DNA of 13,279 nt from Gammaproteobacteria bacterium (GCA_003645385.1 QNEY01000018.1:1-13279); one strand, 5' to 3'; counted from the stretch's first letter, positions 1-7,347 are shown. Made by a program: numbers and translations. Notes: generated by a model from the sequence alone, not told the origin.

Positions 1-602
1 AAACAGTGCATTACACTCGGACAATGCGGATGGAAGGTTGGTCAAAGGGTAAAGAAAAAACCTTATTTCGTATCATTGAACCATTGCGCGAAAAGGGAAC
101 GTCTACACTCAAATCAGAAAATCATATTTATACTTATCTCCCAAAAACGGATCGCACTATAAAATTGACCAGTGGCATGATGATGGGTTCATGGATGGGT
201 AGCCATTTGACTAATGATGACTTAGTCAAAGAGGCACGGTTGGAAGAAGATTATGATGCCACTATCAGCTTTGAGGGTGAACGTGATGGGCTTGATATTA
301 TCGAATTCACTTTGATACCTAAACTAGATGCAGCGGTAGTTTGGGGTAAGTTGGAGTTGGTTATTCTGGCTGACAGCCATCTTCCTATCGTACAGCGATA
401 TTATGATGAAGACTCCGAATTGACTAGAACGATAAGTTTCAGTGATATAAAAATTCTAGGAGGGCGTGAGCGGCCGGCAGTATTGCGTGTTGTACCAACT
501 GATAAACCGGATGAATATACTGAGTTTATATATGAGCAGCTTGAATTTGATCTTGAACTCAGTGACCGATTATTTTCACTGACGAGCTTAAAAAAACGCT
601 AA
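1..602 (+). CDS. LolA-like outer membrane lipoprotein-sorting protein (5' partial)
   Basis: This is the C-terminal ~199 residues of a periplasmic protein of the LolA-like 'outer membrane lipoprotein-sorting' family (the type grouped under LolA_like, PF17131). The frame is open to the left edge with no stop, so the gene begins upstream; the GTG at 6 lies inside the domain and is not the true start. The missing part should hold the signal peptide and the first beta strands. Family-like stretches are TRTMRMEGWSKGKEKTLFRI, YTYLPKTDRTIKL and the Met/Gly-rich SGMMMGSWMGSHLTNDDLVKE loop, followed by alternating beta-strand segments consistent with an incomplete barrel that shields a lipid. It ends in TAA at 600-602, two bases before the first permease. 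The neighbours suggest it accepts substrate from the inner-membrane ABC complex, as LolA does from LolCDE, but the cargo is unknown. It is clearly different from canonical LolA, so I give no gene symbol. Confidence 0.8.
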   Translation, partial: TVHYTRTMRMEGWSKGKEKTLFRIIEPLREKGTSTLKSENHIYTYLPKTDRTIKLTSGMMMGSWMGSHLTNDDLVKEARLEEDYDATISFEGERDGLDIIEFTLIPKLDAAVVWGKLELVILADSHLPIVQRYYDEDSELTRTISFSDIKILGGRERPAVLRVVPTDKPDEYTEFIYEQLEFDLELSDRLFSLTSLKKR

Positions 603-604
603 TT

Positions 605-1828
605 ATGAACATAATTAGAATAGCCGCACGTAATGTTTTTCGAAATAGCCATCGCTCTCTGGTGACTACATTAGCGATGGCTTTTGCCTGTGCAATGATG
701 ATTGTATTTGCTACTTTAATGGAAGGTTTTGTGGAAGGTAGTGAGCGCAATATTGTGGCTTTGAATAGTGGTGATATCCAGATTCACCAGTTTGGTTATC
801 GTGATGATCCTGATATTTATAATTTAATTGAGCAGTCATCAAGTTTAGCCCTATCGATAAGAGAAGCTGGCTATAACGTTAGCGAACGAGTATTCGCATT
901 TGGTTTGATGGCCAGTGAGGAAAGTTCATCAGGTGTGCAGTTACGTGGCATTGATTTAAATTATGAGTCGACAGTAACTCAAATTCATCAGCATATTATG
1001 GAAGGAAGCTGGCTTGATACGACCGATCAATATGGCGTTGTGATTGGGAAAAAACTAGCACGCTTGTTGGATGTGTCATTAGGCGATGAATTAGTTTTTG
1101 TTGGTCAAACAGCTGATGGCTATATGGCAAATGATTTTTTCCATGTACGAGGCATTTTAAAGTCAGTGTCTGCAGCTATTGATAATTCAGGCGTTTTGAT
1201 GACTGATATGGCATTACGAGAATTGATTTCATTACCAGAAGGCTCACATGAAATAGTTATTATGCGATCTGATAGGGATACTGATTTAATGTTAGCGAGT
1301 GATGAAGTGAAACAATTAGTTGACGATGATTTGGAAGTGCTCAACTGGCAACAATTGATGCCAGTTATTAACCATTTTCTTGAAACAGCCCATGTGCAAA
1401 CTCTAATCATGTTGTTATTTACTTATATCGCTGTGGCATCAGTAGTATTGAATGCAATGTTAATGAGTGTGTTTGAACGTATCCATGAATTTGGGATTAT
1501 GAAAGCTGTCGGTGTGAGACCTTGGCAACTGGTGAGGATGATTTATGCGGAAGCAATGATCCAAACCATTATGGCCAGTGTGTTGGGTTTGTTGATGGGG
1601 GGTAGTCTCTCTTGGTATTTGCAACAACATGGTCTTGATATGTCCTCCTTAGCTGAGGAGATCTCATTTGCAGGTATTGCTCTTGACCCTATCTGGTATT
1701 CAGCAATTTCCTTCGAATCACTGTTAACTCCCATCGTATTTTTGTTTCTAATTTCAGCAATAGCTGTGATCTATCCTGCTGCCAAGGTTGCAGTTCTCCG
1801 ACCTGTTGAAGCCATTCATCATTATTAG
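605..1828 (+). CDS. ABC transporter permease, FtsX/MacB-PCD type (LolC/LolE-like), first copy
   Basis: Inner-membrane subunit of a type VII (MacB/LolCDE-like) ABC transporter, 407 aa, the usual LolC/E size. Visible layout: a basic cytoplasmic N-terminus (IRIAARNVFRNSHRS), TM1 at about 20-42, a periplasmic domain of some 220 residues (43-262), TM2 at about 263-288, a coupling helix with FERIHEFGIMKAVGV at 290-304, TM3 at about 312-335, TM4 at about 372-395, and the short tail LRPVEAIHHY. The ERxxEFGxMKAxG pattern is the hallmark of FtsX-domain permeases and contacts the ATPase. Such transporters extract lipids or lipoproteins from the outer leaflet by mechanotransmission rather than by passage through a channel. 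The start lies 2 nt after the LolA-like stop with no good SD, so translational coupling is likely. It is paralogous to the next gene and probably forms a heterodimer with it. Confidence 0.87.
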   Translation: MNIIRIAARNVFRNSHRSLVTTLAMAFACAMMIVFATLMEGFVEGSERNIVALNSGDIQIHQFGYRDDPDIYNLIEQSSSLALSIREAGYNVSERVFAFGLMASEESSSGVQLRGIDLNYESTVTQIHQHIMEGSWLDTTDQYGVVIGKKLARLLDVSLGDELVFVGQTADGYMANDFFHVRGILKSVSAAIDNSGVLMTDMALRELISLPEGSHEIVIMRSDRDTDLMLASDEVKQLVDDDLEVLNWQQLMPVINHFLETAHVQTLIMLLFTYIAVASVVLNAMLMSVFERIHEFGIMKAVGVRPWQLVRMIYAEAMIQTIMASVLGLLMGGSLSWYLQQHGLDMSSLAEEISFAGIALDPIWYSAISFESLLTPIVFLFLISAIAVIYPAAKVAVLRPVEAIHHY

Positions 1829-1836
1829 GAATAACG

Positions 1837-3075
1837 ATGAATCTTAATATCTTAGCTTGGCGAAATTTGTGGCGACATAAGCGACGGACTTTGATTACTG
1901 CTTCATCGATTGCCTTTGGGGTATTACTTGCTGTGACTTTTACCGGTGCTGGTGATTATTTTTATACCAGAATGATTGATGCTGGTGCGAATATGGGTAT
2001 GGGCCATATTACCCTTGCTGCTCCTGATTTTAATCGTGCCCCTAGTAGTAAAAAACACCTCCAAAAGTCAGAACAACTCAAACAACATATAGCACAACTT
2101 CAGCAAGTAAAAAATGTGGTTGCTCGAATTCAGGGCCAGGCAATGTTTGCCAGTGCACGCAAAACTATTGGTGGGATATTTATTGCAGTTAGCCCTGAGC
2201 AGGAAAATAGTGATAACAATCTATTTGTACGAGCCATGGTTTCAGGTCAAATGCTGTCTTCAGAAACTGACAGAGGAATCGTGTTGGGAGTTGATTTAGC
2301 CAGAAAACTCAAGCTTGAATTAGGAAAAAAGGTTGTCTATACCACCACCGATGTTAATGGTGATATTGTCAGTGCTATTGCCAGAGTCAGTGGATTGTTT
2401 CAAACAGGATCGATTGAAATAGATGGTGCAATAGCAATTTTGCCAGTACAAAAAGTTCAAAAGGTATTGGGTTATCAACAAGATGAAGTGAGTATTTTAG
2501 CTGTGACATTGTATGACCAGAGGAATAGCCACCGATTACGAGATAAGATGCAAGTAATGCCAATATTTGAAAATATCGAAGTATTGAATTGGCAGCAGAC
2601 TCAACCCGATCTGGCAGGTATGATTGCCGTTGATAAAAGTTCAAACTATATCAGCCAGCTATTGATCGCCTTGCTGGTGGCAGCCGGCATTTTGAATACC
2701 ATGTTGATGAGTGTATTGGAGCGTGTGCGAGAATTTGGTGTGATGATGGCATTAGGTTTATCACCACGAAACCTATTCTTGCTGGTAATGCTGGAATCAT
2801 TCTGGTTAGCTGTATTGGGATTAATTATCGGAGTGATAGTCACTATCCCTTGGTATGTCTTTATGTCGCAGACAGGTATTGATTTATCGGCTGCCTATGG
2901 CGATGGTTTCAGTTTTGGTGGTGTGTTGCTGGATCCGGTTTTCAAAATTCAATTATTCAAGGAAAGCATCATAGCCATTTTGCTAGGATTGTTTGGCTTG
3001 GCCTTACTTTCAGGAGCATTCCCAGCCTGGCGTGCAGGTCGTGTGCCTCCTGTTGAAAGTTTAAAAATGATTTAA
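1837..3075 (+). CDS. ABC transporter permease, FtsX/MacB-PCD type (LolC/LolE-like), second copy
   Basis: Second inner-membrane permease, 412 aa, with the same layout as its neighbour: N-terminus LAWRNLWRHKRRTL, TM1 at about 19-41, a periplasmic domain at about 42-268, TM2 at about 270-293, a coupling helix LERVREFGVMMALGL at 294-308, TM3 at about 313-337, TM4 at about 375-397, and the tail AWRAGRVPPVESLKMI. Both permeases carry EVLNWQQ just before TM2 (248-254 here, 244-250 in the first copy), which supports an old duplication and a heterodimeric transporter like LolC/LolE. The start is well supported by AGGA at 1827-1830, which overlaps the previous stop, with 6 nt to the ATG. The stop TAA at 3073-3075 shares one base with the next ATG (TAATG). 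Substrate is not deducible from the sequence. Confidence 0.87.
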   Translation: MNLNILAWRNLWRHKRRTLITASSIAFGVLLAVTFTGAGDYFYTRMIDAGANMGMGHITLAAPDFNRAPSSKKHLQKSEQLKQHIAQLQQVKNVVARIQGQAMFASARKTIGGIFIAVSPEQENSDNNLFVRAMVSGQMLSSETDRGIVLGVDLARKLKLELGKKVVYTTTDVNGDIVSAIARVSGLFQTGSIEIDGAIAILPVQKVQKVLGYQQDEVSILAVTLYDQRNSHRLRDKMQVMPIFENIEVLNWQQTQPDLAGMIAVDKSSNYISQLLIALLVAAGILNTMLMSVLERVREFGVMMALGLSPRNLFLLVMLESFWLAVLGLIIGVIVTIPWYVFMSQTGIDLSAAYGDGFSFGGVLLDPVFKIQLFKESIIAILLGLFGLALLSGAFPAWRAGRVPPVESLKMI

Positions 3076-3782
3076 TGAGATTATCTAAAATGGAACAAAG
3101 CATTGTCGAATTAAGGAATTTGAGCAAAATTTATCAGCAGGGTGATATCCAAGTGAAGGCTGTTGATAATGTGTCGTTATCAATTACTAAGGGTAATTTT
3201 GCTGCGCTTTGTGGACCATCAGGATCAGGGAAAACCAGTATTCTCAATCTGATTGGTGGATTGGATATTGCTACCTCAGGTGAGGTCTGGTTGGAAGGAA
3301 TATCTTTAGAGAGCTTGAGTAATGCAGAACTGTCTGAAATTCGTAAAAATCGTATTGGTTTTGTATTTCAGTCATACAACCTTATTCCAGTGATGACAGC
3401 CTATGAAAATGCTGCTTTTGTACTCGATTTACAAGGTGTTGATAAATCAGAACGTCATGACCGGGTGATGCAGATCCTGGCAGATGTTGGACTTGTTGGA
3501 CTTGAACATCGTCGTCCGGATGAAATGTCGGGAGGCCAACAACAACGAGTCGCTATTGCCAGAGCTATTGTGACACAACCTGCAATTGTGCTGGCTGATG
3601 AACCCACTGCAAATGTTGATTCACATACAGCTGAAGCATTACTGGATTTAATGCAAAACTTGAATCAACAACAAAATATTACCTTCTTGTTTTCTACCCA
3701 TGATCAGCATGTAATTGACCGTGCCAAACGCATTATTCAAGTACAGGATGGACAAATATCTTCGGATGAATACCGAGTTTGA
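3075..3782 (+). CDS. ABC transporter ATP-binding protein, LolD/MacB type
   Basis: Cytoplasmic ATPase that powers the two preceding permeases; 235 aa is the usual LolD size. Motifs: Walker A GPSGSGKTS at 47-55, Q-loop FVFQSYNL with Q99, signature MSGGQQQR at 151-158 (Met for the usual Leu), Walker B IVLADEP at 171-177 with E176, D-loop ANVDS at 179-183, and the switch His in STHD at H209. The VFQSYNLIPVMTAYEN region is typical of the LolD/MacB/FtsE group and not of importers. The ATG at 3075 overlaps the permease stop by one base. A second in-frame ATG at 3090 (MEQSIVELRNLSKIY) fits family N-termini better and has GAGA at 3077-3080 upstream, so the real start may be 3090. The start affects only five residues. 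Confidence 0.9.
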   Translation: MRLSKMEQSIVELRNLSKIYQQGDIQVKAVDNVSLSITKGNFAALCGPSGSGKTSILNLIGGLDIATSGEVWLEGISLESLSNAELSEIRKNRIGFVFQSYNLIPVMTAYENAAFVLDLQGVDKSERHDRVMQILADVGLVGLEHRRPDEMSGGQQQRVAIARAIVTQPAIVLADEPTANVDSHTAEALLDLMQNLNQQQNITFLFSTHDQHVIDRAKRIIQVQDGQISSDEYRV

Positions 3783-3786
3783 AGGG

Positions 3787-4998
3787 ATGTTTTATAGATT
3801 TATATTATTAATAGTCTCACTCTGGTTGCCGACAGTAGGCCAAGCCTTTTATCAATGGCAAGATAATGATAAATCTGTTGAATTAAGAGGTTTATTTCGT
3901 GGGTTTGGACTAGCTGCCAATAATCCCAATGATGATGTGTTGTTTAAAAAAGACAAAGTCTTGACGGGCGGTATTTTTGGTAGACTTATGCTGGATGCAC
4001 AACTATCTTCGGTAAGCTTTGAAATGCATGCGGTACAAAGTTATATAGATGAGAAATTACGAACAGGAGGTAGTCGTTTTGGTTCACTAATGGATGTTGA
4101 GCGCAGCAATGCTTTGCATTGGCGATTTGCAGGAGATGATGCTGATTTAATGATTGATCGAATTAATATGCAGATCGCTAGTGACACCATTTATTTCAAG
4201 CTCGGTAGACAACCCATTAACCTGGCAACTACTTTTTATTTCACACCCAATGATTTTTTTGCCCCCTTTGCAGCCCAAACTTTTTATCGTACATATAAAC
4301 CGGGAGTAGATGCAGCAAAACTGGACTTACAATTGGGTGAGTTATCACAATTATCTTTAATGGCAGTTGCTGGATATGAAGCCGATTATCAAAATGATAC
4401 TGGTTGGTCTGATCGCCCAGATTGGAGTGAGACATCATATTTAGCTCGAGCATCAACCTTGTTGAAAACATTTGAATGGGCAGTATTGCTGGGTACGGTT
4501 AAAAATGATGAGATTATCGGTGTGGATTTTCAAGGTGAACTATTTGAATGGCTAGGAGTACGAGGTGAGGGGCATCTTCGTTTTCCTGATGAGTCAGGAA
4601 AATCACGAGATGTTAAATTTTCACTCGGTATTGATTATAGATTTGAGAATACATTAACGCTCCGTTTGGAGCAATTTTATCAACGTTCAGGCTCTACTGA
4701 TCCGGATGACTATAATTTTGATGATACTAATAGTTTTTATCTGGCTCAAAATTACACAGCACTTGGGGGAAGTTATGAATTTACGCCGTTATTGTTGGGT
4801 GATGTAACCTGGCTATTTAACCATATAGACTCGTCAAATTTGTTAGCCTTATATGCAACCTATTCATTATCAGATGAAGCTGAATTGGCTATGGGAGCTA
4901 ATTTACCAATTGGTGATCAACCGGATAATGGCACACTGGAAAGTGAGTTTGGATCATATCCTAAATCAATCAGTATTGAGTATCGACTCTATTTCTAA
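3787..4998 (+). CDS. Outer membrane beta-barrel protein of unknown family
   Basis: Predicted secreted outer-membrane protein, about 403 aa. From the ATG at 3787 it starts with a normal Sec signal peptide, MFYRFILLIVSLWLPTVGQA, probably cleaved before FYQW. The mature part has no hydrophobic helices, many alternating amphipathic stretches and aromatic girdle residues, and ends SISIEYRLYF with a C-terminal Phe, the usual signal for BAM-assembled barrels. A notable block is LGRQPINLATTFYFTPNDFF, at about 139-158. The longer frame reaches back into the ATPase gene. Starts at 3748 or 3766 would add an acidic or otherwise poor n-region, so I prefer 3787, 4 nt after the ATPase stop, although its SD is weak. 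I do not recognise the exact family; porin, alginate-export-like or lipid-exporting barrel are all possible. Position at the end of a Lol-like operon suggests it is the outer-membrane end of that pathway. Confidence 0.7.
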   Translation: MFYRFILLIVSLWLPTVGQAFYQWQDNDKSVELRGLFRGFGLAANNPNDDVLFKKDKVLTGGIFGRLMLDAQLSSVSFEMHAVQSYIDEKLRTGGSRFGSLMDVERSNALHWRFAGDDADLMIDRINMQIASDTIYFKLGRQPINLATTFYFTPNDFFAPFAAQTFYRTYKPGVDAAKLDLQLGELSQLSLMAVAGYEADYQNDTGWSDRPDWSETSYLARASTLLKTFEWAVLLGTVKNDEIIGVDFQGELFEWLGVRGEGHLRFPDESGKSRDVKFSLGIDYRFENTLTLRLEQFYQRSGSTDPDDYNFDDTNSFYLAQNYTALGGSYEFTPLLLGDVTWLFNHIDSSNLLALYATYSLSDEAELAMGANLPIGDQPDNGTLESEFGSYPKSISIEYRLYF

Positions 4999-5576
4999 AA
5001 TATATTGTCCAAATATTCTTCGTAACGCTGAAAGTCAGATTCTATATCAGGATTTTTCAAAACATCATAACAAGAGAACGATGGCAGGTGTTCTAGACCA
5101 ACAAACTGTTGTGCTTTATGAAAATAAAAAAACACGTCATCTACATCCTTACCTTCAAATATCTCGGCTTTATCATTAAAAGCACCTCTAGGGGCATTCC
5201 ATGTAATAGAAAGCATGTACTTTTTACCCTTCATTAATCCACCAGTGCCATAATTTTTTTCAGGGTCTGTTCTTGTTCTTCCATCATCGTCAAACATGAT
5301 GCCGTATCCTGCCATGTAGACTTCATCAATATATTTTTTAAACCCCCACGGGATGGAAAACCAGTACACAGGAGTTTGAAAAATAATAAAATCTGCCCAC
5401 ATCAATTTTTCTACTTCTTCATTCGCGTCATAGGGGTCATCTATATGTGTCATTTTTACTGAATAGTCTTTAGCGATTAGATGATTCCTTGCTAGTTCAA
5501 TAAGACTCTTATTTAATTCACCTTTTGAGACTTCCCAGTATTGGTGTCCATTAATTAATAAGACATTTTTTTTCAT
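4995..5576 (-). CDS. mdaB: NADPH:quinone oxidoreductase MdaB (flavodoxin-like fold)
   Basis: Cytoplasmic FAD-dependent, two-electron NADPH:quinone reductase that keeps quinones reduced and limits radical formation. The 193 aa equal the E. coli MdaB length, and similarity runs end to end: VLLINGH at 5-11, WADFIIFQTPVYWFSIPW at 60-77, KKYIDEVYMAGYG at 80-92, DGRTRTDPEKNYGTGGL at 98-114, GKKYMLSITWNAP at 117-129 and FHKAQQFVGLEHLPSF at 152-167. The flavin and nicotinamide site residues lie in the QTPVYW and TWNAP segments. The start is secure: AGGAAGG (complement of 5582-5588) lies 5 nt before the ATG. The stop overlaps the stop of the convergent barrel gene by 4 nt. The upstream gap of 63 nt contains a 13-bp palindrome that could be an operator. 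It is the last gene of a four-gene minus-strand run. Confidence 0.88.
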   Translation of the reverse strand: MKKNVLLINGHQYWEVSKGELNKSLIELARNHLIAKDYSVKMTHIDDPYDANEEVEKLMWADFIIFQTPVYWFSIPWGFKKYIDEVYMAGYGIMFDDDGRTRTDPEKNYGTGGLMKGKKYMLSITWNAPRGAFNDKAEIFEGKDVDDVFFYFHKAQQFVGLEHLPSFSCYDVLKNPDIESDFQRYEEYLDNIF

Positions 5577-5581
5577 AACAT

Positions 5582-5588
5582 CCTTCCT
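5582..5588 (-). promoter_or_regulatory. Ribosome binding site of mdaB
   Basis: The minus strand reads AGGAAGG followed by 5 nt and then the ATG of mdaB. It is the strongest SD in this gene run and fixes the mdaB start. Confidence 0.75.
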
Positions 5589-5593
5589 GTTTC

Positions 5594-5606
5594 AAATATG
5601 ATATTT
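5594..5606. repeat. 13-bp perfect palindrome upstream of mdaB (possible operator)
   Basis: The arms AAATAT and ATATTT flank a single central G. The element sits 5 nt upstream of the mdaB SD. The minus-strand hexamer TATCAT (5 of 6 matches to a -10 box) lies inside it at 5598-5603. A repressor bound here would block a promoter at this place. AT-rich palindromes arise by chance fairly easily, and no regulator gene lies beside it. Confidence 0.3.
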
Positions 5607-5639
5607 ACTAGCATAATACCTGAATAAGTTTAGGGATCT

Positions 5640-6302
5640 TTAGCACCAAGTCGCTTCATCTTCATCAGGGTGTTTTAAAAGTTCTTGTATATTTGTCAGG
5701 ATTACTCGATAACCAACATTGCCATACAAAACCTGACGACCACCATCCATAACGTAGGAGGGGCTACCCTTAATATTTTGCTGCTTCGCTTTTTGATAAT
5801 CACCCATCAATGCTGCTATAGCAGAACCATCTCTGATGGTGCTATTAATGATGTCACGATCCAAACCATGTTCTTTTACTAAGTCAAAGAGTACATCCAG
5901 ATTGCCAATATTCTGAGCATCAATAAAAAATTTACTGCGAAGCATTAAAGCTGCATCAGTACTCTGTTGCTTATCATAGGCTAGTTCAATAGCCTTTAAT
6001 ATTAAATGTGCATTAGCTGAAGTATTTGGTCGAACCTCTGTCCATATTTTTGAATGAATGTGGGCATCTTCAAATGTGGCGGCAGACGAATGCACGTGCT
6101 CTGCAAATCCTGTGTAACCACCACGTTGTTTCCACTGTATTGCTATTTTCTTTGGAACATCACCAAATATATCCATATAGTGATAGCGCAACTCGATTTT
6201 ATCTCCCAATTGGGTTTTAAGTTCATCAATACGGCGCTGAGCGATCCAAGCCCAAACGCAGAGAATGTCGGTGTAGTAATCAATAATCAGTGGTTTATTC
6301 AT
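5640..6302 (-). CDS. DsbA-family / 2-hydroxychromene-2-carboxylate isomerase-like thioredoxin-fold protein
   Basis: A 220-aa cytoplasmic protein (no signal peptide) of the DsbA/GST-kappa/HCCA-isomerase superfamily. The N-terminal strand IIDYYTDILCVWAWIAQRRI (6-25) carries the active-site position, but the usual CxxC reads C15-V-W-A18, so only one catalytic thiol is present. An alpha-helical insertion follows, and then the cis-Pro loop KGSPSYVMDGG with Pro near 186. A one-cysteine site argues against a classical dithiol oxidase and for a glutathione-linked isomerase or transferase, or a monothiol reductase. The only other cysteine is the last residue, C220 of the ending DEATWC. The substrate cannot be told. 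The start ATG has only a distant GGAG on its 5' side. It lies 115 nt after the hemolysin III gene and 63 nt before mdaB on the same strand, so co-transcription is possible. The name HCCA isomerase should be read as a fold label, since no naphthalene pathway is nearby. Confidence 0.78.
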   Translation of the reverse strand: MNKPLIIDYYTDILCVWAWIAQRRIDELKTQLGDKIELRYHYMDIFGDVPKKIAIQWKQRGGYTGFAEHVHSSAATFEDAHIHSKIWTEVRPNTSANAHLILKAIELAYDKQQSTDAALMLRSKFFIDAQNIGNLDVLFDLVKEHGLDRDIINSTIRDGSAIAALMGDYQKAKQQNIKGSPSYVMDGGRQVLYGNVGYRVILTNIQELLKHPDEDEATWC

Positions 6303-6417
6303 AAGATGTTTAATGCTCCAATCAGCTATTGCGTTTGTGGTTAGCCAACTAATTTGCAGGGTGATTTACTCGATATCAGAATTTAATCTCTATTTTTTGC
6401 CTGTTTTATCCTAATAC

Positions 6418-7044
6418 TCATCTGACGTATCCAGCAATAGAAATAAAATGGCAGATTGAGCCAGATAAAACAAATATGTGCCAGATGCCATGAGCGTGAC
6501 GAAGTTTTTTAAGATTGTCCAACACATAAAATATGATACCGGTCGTGTAAGCGATACCACCTATTGTTAACCACACCATACCTGCTGTAGGAATAGCTGC
6601 TTGCAGTTCAGAATAGTTCAGCGTGCACACCCAACCCATTACCAGATAGATCAGTACCTGTAGCCATTCAATGCGTTTTGGAATAAAAATATCAAGCACT
6701 AAGCCAATGACAGCGAGTGACCAGATGAGTGCCAGCATAGTCAAGCCGTTACTCTCATAGAGTGAAACCAGCATGTAAGGAGTATAGGTTCCTGCGATTA
6801 ACAGATAAATCGAAATGTGGTCGAGTTTCTGGAATATTTTTTTAAGATTGGGCGGATGAAAGCTGTGATACAGAGTAGACATGGTGTATAGCAATATTAA
6901 TGTAAGACCAAAGATGGTAAAACTGATGATGAGTAGCCAATTGAATGTCTGGATACTGATTGTTAGCAGTACGCCAAAGCCAATCAGGGCCAGTACGGCA
7001 CCAATCAGATGAGTAATGCTGTTTAGTTTTTCACCGTAGTACAT
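6418..7044 (-). CDS. Hemolysin III / PAQR family seven-helix membrane protein (TrhA/YqfA-like)
   Basis: Integral inner-membrane protein of 208 aa with about seven hydrophobic helices, the size and shape of the hemolysin III (TrhA, YqfA) branch of the PAQR superfamily, related to adiponectin receptors. The metal-site motifs are intact: S56-TLY-H60 in helix 2, D75-H76 in FQKLDHISIYLLIAGTYTP, and H185-GIW-H189 in helix 7. The N-terminus YGEKLNSITHLIGA is also typical. Despite the family name, bacterial members are mostly implicated in membrane lipid and membrane-energy homeostasis, and a toxin role is not indicated here. ATG at 7044 is the only start in frame before a stop, but no clear SD precedes it, so coupling to the Cdd1-like gene 27 nt upstream is likely. 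No hydrolase activity can be assigned from sequence alone. Confidence 0.87.
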   Translation of the reverse strand: MYYGEKLNSITHLIGAVLALIGFGVLLTISIQTFNWLLIISFTIFGLTLILLYTMSTLYHSFHPPNLKKIFQKLDHISIYLLIAGTYTPYMLVSLYESNGLTMLALIWSLAVIGLVLDIFIPKRIEWLQVLIYLVMGWVCTLNYSELQAAIPTAGMVWLTIGGIAYTTGIIFYVLDNLKKLRHAHGIWHIFVLSGSICHFISIAGYVR

Positions 7045-7071
7045 AAATCATCATGTCACGAATTGAGTGCA

Positions 7072-7347
7072 TTATTTGCCAGATAATTGTTCTTTACGTT
7101 CTTTTGTAAATTCCCACCATTTTCTAGGTAGTTCACCTTTCATGTAGTTTACAGCTGAAATAAACACATCGATAACGCAGGGATCATGTCTTTGCTGTGT
7201 AATATTACAAAGTTTGTCATACATGAGATAGGGGTCTTGATTTATTAACTCAATCGGTTCTTTTAACCCGATAAGAATAAAATCTTTTTCAATAGCTTTG
7301 CCAACATTTGGTATGTCTTGAAAATGTAGGATTTCATTTCTTATCAT
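7072..7347 (-). CDS. Cdd1-type helix-hairpin-helix protein (pathogenicity-locus family)
   Basis: A small 91-aa soluble protein matching the Cdd1 family ('pathogenicity locus', PF11731), a helix-hairpin-helix fold expected to bind DNA non-specifically through the backbone. The hairpin is at about 11-28, DIPNVGKAIEKDFILIGL, with the diagnostic PNVG turn. The second conserved block is QQRHDPCVIDVFISA at 51-65, with the Cys57 that recurs in the family, and the third is LPRKWWEFTKERK at 73-85. The family name is historical and does not imply virulence. The start is supported by AAAGG on the minus strand, 8 nt before the ATG. It is the first gene of the minus run and divergent from dinB, sharing a 175-nt control region with it. 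The molecular role is unknown; a link to DNA repair through its neighbour is an inference only. Confidence 0.8.
   Translation of the reverse strand: MIRNEILHFQDIPNVGKAIEKDFILIGLKEPIELINQDPYLMYDKLCNITQQRHDPCVIDVFISAVNYMKGELPRKWWEFTKERKEQLSGK

Noticed and set aside
6..8. GTG at 6 as a genuine start of the LolA-like protein
   Set aside because: The frame is open to the left edge, and the protein would lack its signal peptide and first strands. The gene is cut by the window.
3715..3786. Upstream extension of the barrel gene to a TTG at 3715, or to ATGs at 3748 or 3766
   Set aside because: It lies inside the ATPase gene in another frame and would place charged residues before a good signal peptide. 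The ATG at 3787 gives a normal Sec signal.
6418..7044. Hemolysin III as a toxin or virulence factor
   Set aside because: The family name is historical; the PAQR metal motifs and the housekeeping setting do not suggest cytolysis.
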